Below are positions 26,514 to 33,196 of a stretch of 64,000 nt of DNA, in pieces. The notes beneath the pieces are model-generated. The model saw only the letters and a program-made list of their open reading frames with translations, was not told where the DNA came from and searched no databases. The stretch comes from Rhodophyticola sp017644125 (GTDB lineage Bacteria > Pseudomonadota > Alphaproteobacteria > Rhodobacterales > Rhodobacteraceae), in the NCBI RefSeq assembly GCF_042140125.1, contig NZ_CP159473.1; one strand, written 5' to 3'. The number at the start of each line of letters is the position of its first letter. Position 1 is the first letter of the stretch. The position numbers were made by a program, and so were the translations under genes.

Positions 26514-27446
26514 TCAGCCGGTGAACCAGTCGACCTCGGCATTGCCGCCGCAGAGCAGGACGGCGACCCGTTCATCGGGTTCGGGAACATAGGCGCCCGA
26601 AGTGAGCGCGGCCAGCGCGGTGGCGGCCCCCGGCTCGCCGGTCAGCCGCGTCGCCTCCCACAGGTGGCGGGCGGCGGTGTAGACCTCCGCATCGGGGAGG
26701 ACGATGGCGGTCCGGACCCGCTCGCGGACGATCTCGTAGGGCAGCGCGCCGAGCGCGGGGCCGCCGAGCGATCCTGCGGACACGCCGGAGGCCGCGACGT
26801 CGATATCCGGCCCTTCGTCGAGGGAGCGGGCCAGCGTGTTGGTGCCTTCGGTCTCGACCGAGACGACATTGACCCGGTCGCCGAACCATGCGGCGACGCC
26901 GCCGATCAATCCGCCGCCGCCGGTGGCGACCATGATCGTGTCGAAACCGTCGAGCTGCTCCTCCATCTCCTTGGCCACCGAGCCCTGACCCGCAAGGGTG
27001 GGCGCGGTGTCATAGGGGTGGACGGAAAGCGCGCCCGTTTCCTCGGCGTGCCGGGCATAGAGGGTCATGCAATCGGCCACGGAGCCGTCAGTCAGCACCA
27101 CCTCGCCGCCGAAGGCCCGCATCCGGCGGAGCTTTTCCTCTTTCGCGATGGCCCGGGGCACGTAGATGACCGATTTATGGCCAAGCTTGGTGGCCGCATA
27201 GGCGACAGCGGCCCCGTGATTGCCGCCCGAGGCCGCCACGACGCCCGCCGCCGGCACCTCACGCGAGAGCAGGTTGTTGAACGCGCCGCGCACCTTGAAC
27301 GACCCGGTCACCTGGGTGTGTTCCAGCTTGAACCGGACCGGGTAGGGCAGGCCAAGCGGTCCGGGTTCGACAGTCAGAACAGGCGTATGTCGGATATAGG
27401 GGGCGATGCGGGTCGCGGCGGCGGCGATCTGGGTCGGGTTCAGCAT
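26514..27446 (-). CDS. Threonine/serine dehydratase-like PLP enzyme (fold type II)
   Basis: A pyridoxal-phosphate enzyme of the threonine dehydratase/serine racemase group, about 310 residues and without a regulatory ACT domain. The Schiff-base lysine is in QVTGSFKVRGAFNNLL, the substrate loop is ASGGNHGAAVAYAA, the phosphate-binding loop is ATGGGGLIGGVAAW, and a terminal LLCGGNAEVDW closes the fold. The likely reaction is deamination of Thr/Ser to oxoacids, or Ser racemisation. The ATG at 27446 (MLNPTQI) is preferred; an in-frame TTG at 27482 abuts the upstream stop. It is in an operon with the racemase-like gene. Confidence 0.85.
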   Translation of the reverse strand: MLNPTQIAAAATRIAPYIRHTPVLTVEPGPLGLPYPVRFKLEHTQVTGSFKVRGAFNNLLSREVPAAGVVAASGGNHGAAVAYAATKLGHKSVIYVPRAIAKEEKLRRMRAFGGEVVLTDGSVADCMTLYARHAEETGALSVHPYDTAPTLAGQGSVAKEMEEQLDGFDTIMVATGGGGLIGGVAAWFGDRVNVVSVETEGTNTLARSLDEGPDIDVAASGVSAGSLGGPALGALPYEIVRERVRTAIVLPDAEVYTAARHLWEATRLTGEPGAATALAALTSGAYVPEPDERVAVLLCGGNAEVDWFTG

Positions 27447-27482
27447 GGAGAAAGCTGTTCCATGTCCGGCGCTTGCGGTCAA

Positions 27483-28175
27483 TCACGCGATCCGGTCGAG
27501 CGCGATCTGATCCGCGGCGAGGCGGGTGAGCAGATCCACATGGATGTCGACCGCGTCGATCACGCGGTAACCGGGATCGTGGCCGTCAAAGGCAAGGCCC
27601 AGATCGGTGCCCGCCATCACGATGGCCTCGGCGCCCTGGGTCTCCACCATCCGGCGGCCTTCGTCGAAAAGGCGGCGGCGCTGTGCCGCGCTGCAGGTGC
27701 CGGAGACGGCGATATCCTGATACAGCAGCCCGATTTCCCTGAGATCGCCGGTGGGCGCCACCGGTCTGGTGCGGCGCATCTGGCCGTAAAGCCCGGTGCG
27801 CATGACGACCTCTGTCCCCAGAAGGCCGACGGTGGCGAGCCCTTCGGCGGCAAAGGCGCTGTCGAGCGGGGTGATCGCGCTGATCAGTGGCAGCGGCGAG
27901 ATCGCAGCGGTCTCGGCATAGCAGAAATGGCCGCCGAGAGAGGTGATGGCGGCGCAATCTGCGCCCGCGGCATGTAGGCGCGACAGAAGCTCCGCATAGA
28001 TCCGGGCCTGCGCCGCGCGATTGTCGGCATTGTTGTTGCGGATCAGATCGCCCACATCGGCCTGCACGATGGTGAGGTCCAGCCTGAGGTCCAGCGCGCG
28101 CATGCGCGCGGTGAGGCGCTGGTAGTAGACAAGGGTGGCGGCAGGGCCGATGCCGCCGATCAGGCCGATATGCAT
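27483..28175 (-). CDS. Aspartate/glutamate racemase superfamily protein lacking both catalytic cysteines
   Basis: A 230-residue protein with the family N-terminus MHIGLIGGIGPAATLVYYQRL (usual form is close to IGILGGMGPxAT). Where active racemases have CNT the protein reads AAITSLGGHF, so the first Cys appears to be Ser; where they have GCTE it reads MAGTDLGLAF, so the second Cys appears to be Gly. It is therefore unlikely to be a two-base Cys/Cys racemase; a lyase, hydrolase or binding role is possible. It is followed by the PLP dehydratase gene with only the start codon spacing between, suggesting amino-acid metabolism. Confidence 0.8.
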   Translation of the reverse strand: MHIGLIGGIGPAATLVYYQRLTARMRALDLRLDLTIVQADVGDLIRNNNADNRAAQARIYAELLSRLHAAGADCAAITSLGGHFCYAETAAISPLPLISAITPLDSAFAAEGLATVGLLGTEVVMRTGLYGQMRRTRPVAPTGDLREIGLLYQDIAVSGTCSAAQRRRLFDEGRRMVETQGAEAIVMAGTDLGLAFDGHDPGYRVIDAVDIHVDLLTRLAADQIALDRIA

Positions 28176-28186
28176 GGGCGCGAGCT

Positions 28187-28203
28187 CCCGGATTTGAACC
28201 GGG
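28187..28203 (-). promoter_or_regulatory. Hairpin over the Shine-Dalgarno of the racemase-like gene
   Basis: On the minus strand, CCCGG-TTCAAAT-CCGGG is a perfect 5-bp stem with a 7-nt loop, identical in shape to a tRNA T-arm. Its 3' arm runs into GGGAG, which lies 9 nt before the ATG at 28175, so folding would hide part of the ribosome-binding site. No matching acceptor or anticodon arm is present, so it is not a tRNA gene. Confidence 0.35.
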
Positions 28204-28312
28204 TTGATTTGACGCGCGAGGGCGGGGCGGTGTCAAATCAGGATTGGTGATCCGCGCCATCGGTATCCCCGTGCGGCGGACCGGGCGGCGTGTGCGCCCT
28301 GCGAGCGATGCG

Positions 28313-29656
28313 TCAGACGGCCGCCTGAACCGCGCCCACGATCTCTTCGACCACGGAGACCATCAGCGCCTCGTCCTCGGCCTCCGCCATGACGCGGATC
28401 AGCGGTTCGGTGCCCGATTTGCGGATCAGCAGGCGGCCATGGCCATTCAGCCGCGCCTCCCCCGCCGCGATGGCGGCCATGACGCCTGGCGCCTCCAGCG
28501 GCATCTGCCCGTTGGTGTAGCGCACGTTCTTGAGCAGTTGCGGCACGGTCTCGAAATTGCGGGCCAGCGCACTGGCCGGCCGGTCCGTCCGGACCATTTC
28601 GGCCAGAAACTGCAGGCCCGCGATCAGCCCGTCGCCGGTGGTCGCATAATCCGTCATCACGATATGGCCCGATTGCTCCCCGCCGAGGTTCAGCCCGTGC
28701 TGGCGCATCGCCTCCACCACGTAGCGGTCGCCCACCGGGGTCCGGTGCAATTCGATCGAGCGTTCGGCCAGATAGCGCTCCAGCCCCAGATTGGACATCA
28801 CCGTGGCCGCAAGGGTCTGCCCGTTCAGGCGCCCCTCTTCGGCCCAGCGATTGGCGAACAGCGCCATGATCTGGTCGCCATCGGCCACGACGCCGTTTTC
28901 GTCGATCAGCATCACACGGTCGGCATCGCCATCAAGGCAGATGCCCAGATCCGCGCCGACCTCCCTGATCTTGGCTGCGGCGGCGCCGGGTGCGGTGGAG
29001 CCGACCCCGTCATTGATGTTGGTGCCGTCGGGGGAGACGCCGATCGCCACCACCTCGGCCCCCAGTTCCCAGAGCACTTCGGGGGCCGTGCGATAGGCCG
29101 CCCCATTGGCGCAATCCACCACCACTTTCAGCCCGTCCAGACGCAATCCGGGCGGGAAGGTGCTTTTCACCCGCTCCATGTAGCGGAACCGGCCATCGTC
29201 GATCCGCCGGGCGCGGCCGATATTCTCGGCCTGCGCGGGCTGTACATCGGCGCCCAGCAACGCCTCGATCTCGACCTCCGCCTCGTCGGAGAGCTTGAAG
29301 CCGTCGGGCCCGAAGAGCTTGATGCCGTTATCGCTTGCCGGGTTGTGCGAGGCGGAGATCATCACCCCTACATCGGCCCGCATGGAGGTGGTCAGCAGAC
29401 CCACCGCCGGTGTCGGCACGGGGCCGAGCAGCAACACGTTCATCCCGGTGGAGGTGAAGCCCGCGGTCAGCGCGTTTTCGATCATGTATCCCGAAAGCCG
29501 GGTATCCTTGCCGATCACCACCCGGTGCGCCCGGCTGCCATCGGTGCGGAAATACCGGCCCGCCGCCGCACCGAGTTTCAGCGCCATTTCGGCGGTCATC
29601 GGAAACTCGTTCGCCCGGCCTCGCACCCCGTCGGTGCCAAACAGCTTGCGCGTCAT
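28313..29656 (-). CDS. glmM: GlmM, phosphoglucosamine mutase
   Basis: GlmM converts GlcN-6-P to GlcN-1-P for UDP-GlcNAc, the precursor of peptidoglycan and lipid A. The 447-residue product has RKLFGTDGVRGRAN at the start, the catalytic phosphoserine loop MISASHNPASDNGIKLFGPDG, the Mg-binding LDGDADRVMLIDENG, the sugar-binding GGEQSGHI, and the terminal phosphate-binding RKSGTEPLIRVMAE. It overlaps the upstream folP stop by 4 bp (29653-29656), so the two are co-transcribed. Confidence 0.97.
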   Translation of the reverse strand: MTRKLFGTDGVRGRANEFPMTAEMALKLGAAAGRYFRTDGSRAHRVVIGKDTRLSGYMIENALTAGFTSTGMNVLLLGPVPTPAVGLLTTSMRADVGVMISASHNPASDNGIKLFGPDGFKLSDEAEVEIEALLGADVQPAQAENIGRARRIDDGRFRYMERVKSTFPPGLRLDGLKVVVDCANGAAYRTAPEVLWELGAEVVAIGVSPDGTNINDGVGSTAPGAAAAKIREVGADLGICLDGDADRVMLIDENGVVADGDQIMALFANRWAEEGRLNGQTLAATVMSNLGLERYLAERSIELHRTPVGDRYVVEAMRQHGLNLGGEQSGHIVMTDYATTGDGLIAGLQFLAEMVRTDRPASALARNFETVPQLLKNVRYTNGQMPLEAPGVMAAIAAGEARLNGHGRLLIRKSGTEPLIRVMAEAEDEALMVSVVEEIVGAVQAAV

Positions 29657-30684
29657 GTCTGATCGTCCTTTTCACTGCCCGTCCCGCTTGCGGCCTCCCA
29701 CAGCGCGATCATTTGTCGGTGCACATCTATATCATGAACCCGCAGCATCTGTATCCCCTGCGATATCGCCCATAGGCCAACCGCCGCCGAAGCCGCACCG
29801 CGCGCCTCGGGCACCGCGACCCCGCCGATGCGCCCGATCATGCCCTTGCGCGAGACACCCAGCAACACGCCGCAGCCCAGACCGTGGAACAGGCTGATCC
29901 GGGCGAGGAGCGCAAGGTTGTGCGGGTCGCGCTTGCCGAAGCCGATGCCCGGATCGACCATGATCCGCGCGCGCGGGATGCCCGCGGCCTCGGCCCCGGC
30001 CACGGCGGCTTCCAGCGCGTCATAGACATCGAGCAGGACGTGATCGTAACGCGGATCGTCCTGCATGGTTTCGGGCAGCCCCCCGGAATGCATCAGGATG
30101 ATCGGGGCGCCGGCGGCGGCGGCCACCTCGGCCACCTGCGGATCGAAACGCAGGCCCGAGATGTCGTTGACGATGCCCGCGCCCGCGGCCAGGGCGGCGC
30201 GGGCCACGACGGCCTTGCGGGTGTCGATGCTGATCGGCACGGTCACGCCGCCGCGGCGGAGGGCCGCGATCACCGGGCCGGTGCGGGCGATTTCTTCCTC
30301 CGCGGGCACCTCCACCGCGCCGGGCCGGGTCAATTCGCCGCCGATATCCAGAAGATCGGCCCCCTGATCCAGCATCTCGTGCACACGCCGCAGCGCCGCA
30401 TCGGGCGCGTTGAACCGCCCGCCATCGGAAAAACTGTCGGGCGTCAGGTTCAGGATCCCCATGATCCGCGGGGCGTTCAGCGCGATGCCGCCCAGATCGG
30501 CGCGCGGGGCCGTCAGCCGGGTCAGGATCGCAGGCGGAACCGCCTCGATTGGAACGATCCGGGGCGCGGCATTGCGGGACAAAACCTCCACCCGGTCGAA
30601 CCGGCACCAGCCGCCCGCCAGCAGTTTCGTGCCCGGAATCGCGGCCGGATCGCGCAACGGAATCGGTCTGAAATAGCGTGTCAT
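29653..30684 (-). CDS. folP: FolP, dihydropteroate synthase
   Basis: FolP condenses p-aminobenzoate with dihydropterin pyrophosphate in folate synthesis and is the sulfonamide target. The TIM-barrel motifs are clear: IMGILNLTPDSFSDGGRF, DLLDIGGELTRPGA, ISIDTRKAVVARAAL, IVNDISGLRFD, ILMHSGG, DPGIGFGKRDPHNLALL and GVSRKGMIG. The frame is open to 30846, but the ATG at 30684 (MTRYFRPIPL) gives 343 residues, still with a roughly 80-residue N-terminal extension before the barrel that is common in this order. It lies downstream of folB on the same strand with an inverted GNAT gene between. Confidence 0.94.
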   Translation of the reverse strand: MTRYFRPIPLRDPAAIPGTKLLAGGWCRFDRVEVLSRNAAPRIVPIEAVPPAILTRLTAPRADLGGIALNAPRIMGILNLTPDSFSDGGRFNAPDAALRRVHEMLDQGADLLDIGGELTRPGAVEVPAEEEIARTGPVIAALRRGGVTVPISIDTRKAVVARAALAAGAGIVNDISGLRFDPQVAEVAAAAGAPIILMHSGGLPETMQDDPRYDHVLLDVYDALEAAVAGAEAAGIPRARIMVDPGIGFGKRDPHNLALLARISLFHGLGCGVLLGVSRKGMIGRIGGVAVPEARGAASAAVGLWAISQGIQMLRVHDIDVHRQMIALWEAASGTGSEKDDQT

Positions 30685-30799
30685 GGCGTTCGGGTAACTT
30701 CGGGCCGGGGCCATCGCAAGTGGCAAAACCCCGCCCGCCGCAGTGCGGCGCGGGCGCAAACAGCTTGCCGGAACCGCACGCGCATGGGAAATTCCGCCC

Positions 30800-31327
30800 A
30801 TGACAATCGCTGTACGCACCACAGAGCCGGAGCCGATTTTCCGCACCGCGAGGCTGACATGCCGCCCGGTCGAGGCGTCCGATGCCGCGTTCTACGCCGA
30901 TCTTTTCGCGCGTCAGGAACTGGTGGAACATCGCCCAGATCCGACGCCCTTCGACACCGCGCGCAGCGCCACCAGCCTGGGTCGCGATCTGGCCCATTGG
31001 CAGCGCCACGGGTTCGGCCGCTGGGCGCTGGTTCATGCGGGCCGCCCGGTAGGGCTGGGGGGGCTCAGCCTCAAGTTCCAGTATCGCGGCCTCAACCTCA
31101 GCTATCACCTGCTGCCGGATCTCTGGGGGCAGGGGCTGGCCAGCGAGTTCGTGCGTGGCGCGGTGGATTATGCCGGGCTGGCGCTGAAGGCCGAGGAGGT
31201 CTATGGCCTTGTGCGGCCCTCCAACACCGCGTCCATCCGGGTGCTGGAAAAAGCCGGTTTCGCGCGCGAGGCGGACCATATGGTGGGTGGCGCGCCGATT
31301 GCGGAGCTGCGCCTAAAACTCCGGTAG
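30800..31327 (+). CDS. GNAT family N-acetyltransferase
   Basis: A 175-residue acetyltransferase of the RimJ/RimL-like group: RTARLTCRPVEASDAAFYADLF at the start, RWALVHAGRPVGLGGLSLKF, the acetyl-CoA region LLPDLWGQGLASEFVRGAV and EEVYGLVRPSNTASIRVLEKAGFAR. The substrate is unknown. The ATG at 30800 was chosen because the longer frame adds a non-homologous basic stretch. It lies antisense between folP and folB, and its last 15 bases overlap the folB 3' end. Confidence 0.88.
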   Translation: MTIAVRTTEPEPIFRTARLTCRPVEASDAAFYADLFARQELVEHRPDPTPFDTARSATSLGRDLAHWQRHGFGRWALVHAGRPVGLGGLSLKFQYRGLNLSYHLLPDLWGQGLASEFVRGAVDYAGLALKAEEVYGLVRPSNTASIRVLEKAGFAREADHMVGGAPIAELRLKLR

Positions 31328-32236
31328 CGCCGCCGCCGGCCAGACATCCACCGGCAGGCGCGCTCCGTCCGGGGCGGACCCGCCCAGCAGCACCAGCCGT
31401 TCCGCCTCGAAGCTTTCGGCCAGCCAGAGCGCCAGATCGACCCCGCCGGTCACCCTGTGGCCGGGGCCCGCCACCGTATCCAGCACCAGCTTCGACGGGG
31501 CCCAGACGCTGATCTGGCCGTGCTTCATCGCCCAGTCGAGTTCGGTCCGGCTTTCGACCACCACGCAGCGGTCGTCGCGCGCGGCCAGAACCCAGGCATT
31601 CTGTTCGATGGCCAGAAGCTCGATGCGCCGTTGCGGCATCGCATGGGCGGCCTCAGGGCGGGGCAGGTCGGCCGGCCCCACGCAGAGGATCACCGGCGCG
31701 CCGCCGTGGGCCAGACGGTCCAGCAGGGTGCCCAGATCGGGCCGCAGAATGGCGGCGTTCGACAGATACACGACCAGCGGATGCGGCATTTCCGCGGCCA
31801 GACGGAGCCTGGGCGTCTCCGGCGCGCTGCGCACGATCTCCACGCCCAGCGCGAAAGGCCCGCGGTCCAGCTTTTCGATCCGGACGAAACAGCGCGCGGC
31901 CAGCGGATGGGTCAGGATCCGTTCGGCGATGCGCGCGGCCAGCGTTTCCAGCAGGTTCAGCCGTTCGGCGGCCAGTTCCCCGTCGATCGCCTCCACGATC
32001 GTGTCGTAGGACAGGATCCGGTCCACGTCGTCGGCATCGGGGTCGGCGACGGCGCGCACCTCCACCACCACGTTGAAGCGCACGCGCTGCGTCGTGCCCC
32101 GCTCGGACTGGAAAGCGCCGATTTCCACCTCGCGCTCGTGATCGGACAGCGAGATCCGGTCCAGCGGCCCGGTTGGGGCCGTGGCCTTGGCCCGTTCCGA
32201 CGGATGGGCAAAGGCAAGGCGGGTTTCGTCACTCAT
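31313..32236 (-). CDS. folB: FolB-type dihydroneopterin aldolase fused to an amino-acid-kinase-like domain
   Basis: Residues about 25-150 form a FolB domain: ISLSDHEREVEIGAFQSERG (active-site Glu region), RILSYDTIVEAI, LLETLAARIAERIL, and RIEKLDRGPFALGVEIVRS with the conserved Lys. This aldolase splits dihydroneopterin in folate synthesis. A second domain of about 150 residues follows (VVYLSNAAILRPDLGTLLDRLA to the end). Its segment ISVWAPSKLVLDTVAGPGHRVTGGVDLALWLAE resembles amino-acid-kinase-fold proteins, inferred from pattern only. FolB alone is about 120 residues, so the 307-residue length itself shows a fusion. Confidence 0.85.
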   Translation of the reverse strand: MSDETRLAFAHPSERAKATAPTGPLDRISLSDHEREVEIGAFQSERGTTQRVRFNVVVEVRAVADPDADDVDRILSYDTIVEAIDGELAAERLNLLETLAARIAERILTHPLAARCFVRIEKLDRGPFALGVEIVRSAPETPRLRLAAEMPHPLVVYLSNAAILRPDLGTLLDRLAHGGAPVILCVGPADLPRPEAAHAMPQRRIELLAIEQNAWVLAARDDRCVVVESRTELDWAMKHGQISVWAPSKLVLDTVAGPGHRVTGGVDLALWLAESFEAERLVLLGGSAPDGARLPVDVWPAAALPEF

Positions 32237-32341
32237 CGCGGGGGCCTTTCCCGTGGCTGTCTCGGGTATCAGCTTATCAGCACGGAGCGCGGCAGGCGCG
32301 CGCGAAAGGCGGCAGCGCCCGGCGACAAAACGACCTGCGGG

Positions 32342-33052
32342 TCAATAGGCCTGACGATAGAAGATATGGGTGCCGATCCGCGCCGTCCGGGGATAGACCC
32401 GCGCCCAGCGGGGGTTGACGGCGGTGGTGTGGTAATGGGTGGCGCCCTGGGTCAGGTCGCGCGGGCCGCCATCGATCATGATGCGCGCGATCTTGCCCAG
32501 ACGGCGATGCATCGCGGTTTCGGTCACCCGCTCGGGCCGGCCGTCGCAGGTATAGGTGAACTGGCAGGCATATCGCTGGCCCGTGCCCTGATTGACCACG
32601 CCGCAGATGGAATTGGGGTAATTCGGGCTGTCGACCCGGTTCAGGATGACTTCGGCCACCGCATACTGGCCACGCACGCTTTCGCCGCGGGCCTCGAAAT
32701 ACAGCGCCTCGGTCAGGCATTGCCATTGCGCGTTCCCGCGTGCTCGGGGCATCGCATCCAGCGCGGCGGCGTCGTAGATGGCCTGGCCCGTCGCGCCGCG
32801 GCCGACGAAGGGCGCGCCGATCCGGCGCAGCCGGTCGGGGCTGACGGCGCCGAGCGAGGCGCGTTCCTCGCCCATCAGGGAGGACAGCCGGATATTGATC
32901 CCCGCGGTCGGGTCGGTGGAGGTGCTGGCGGTCACCTGCGCCTGCGCCGTCCCGGCCCACATCACCATGGCTGCCGCCAAAGCGGTTGCTGCCAGTCGTC
33001 CCACCATCCGATCCACCCCGGGGCCGCTGCCCCTTCTCTGCACAGACATCAT
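32342..33052 (-). CDS. Exported cell wall hydrolase, SleB/Hydrolase_2 family
   Basis: A likely peptidoglycan hydrolase acting in the periplasm. Starts at 33052/33049 or 33007 are possible; the last has GGGGTGG before it and leaves a clean signal peptide (MVGRLAATALAAAMVMWAGTAQAQ). The C-terminal half carries the Hydrolase_2 domain: CLTEALYFEARGESVRGQYAVAEVILNRV (catalytic Glu), PNSICGVVNQG, CQFTYTCDG, GATHYHTTAVNPRWA. In spore formers such proteins are germination lytic enzymes; here the job is probably general cell-wall turnover. Confidence 0.88.
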   Translation of the reverse strand: MMSVQRRGSGPGVDRMVGRLAATALAAAMVMWAGTAQAQVTASTSTDPTAGINIRLSSLMGEERASLGAVSPDRLRRIGAPFVGRGATGQAIYDAAALDAMPRARGNAQWQCLTEALYFEARGESVRGQYAVAEVILNRVDSPNYPNSICGVVNQGTGQRYACQFTYTCDGRPERVTETAMHRRLGKIARIMIDGGPRDLTQGATHYHTTAVNPRWARVYPRTARIGTHIFYRQAY

Positions 33053-33083
33053 CAAAATTGCGATCTGCCTCTTAGCGGCAGGG

Positions 33084-33116
33084 CACAATATCGTAAAGCC
33101 GACCCTCAATATTGTG
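33084..33116. promoter_or_regulatory. Inverted repeat upstream of the SleB-like gene
   Basis: CACAATAT at 33084-33091 and ATATTGTG at 33109-33116 are perfect 8-bp arms separated by 17 nt, 32 bp upstream of the longest plausible start of the hydrolase. The size and position fit a dimeric repressor operator or a transcript hairpin. No known regulator motif was recognised. Confidence 0.35.
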
Positions 33117-33196
33117 ATCAGCCGGGCCGCCGCCCCTAGGGATAGCGGTGTTCCGGTTCGGGAATCATGAAGTTCGCCCCGTAACCCACAGGTTCG

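Noticed and set aside
28187..28203. tRNA gene on the minus strand, suggested by a perfect T-arm
   Set aside because: No acceptor pair, D-arm or anticodon arm could be found in the right places, and the sequence after the T-stem does not lead to CCA with correct spacing.
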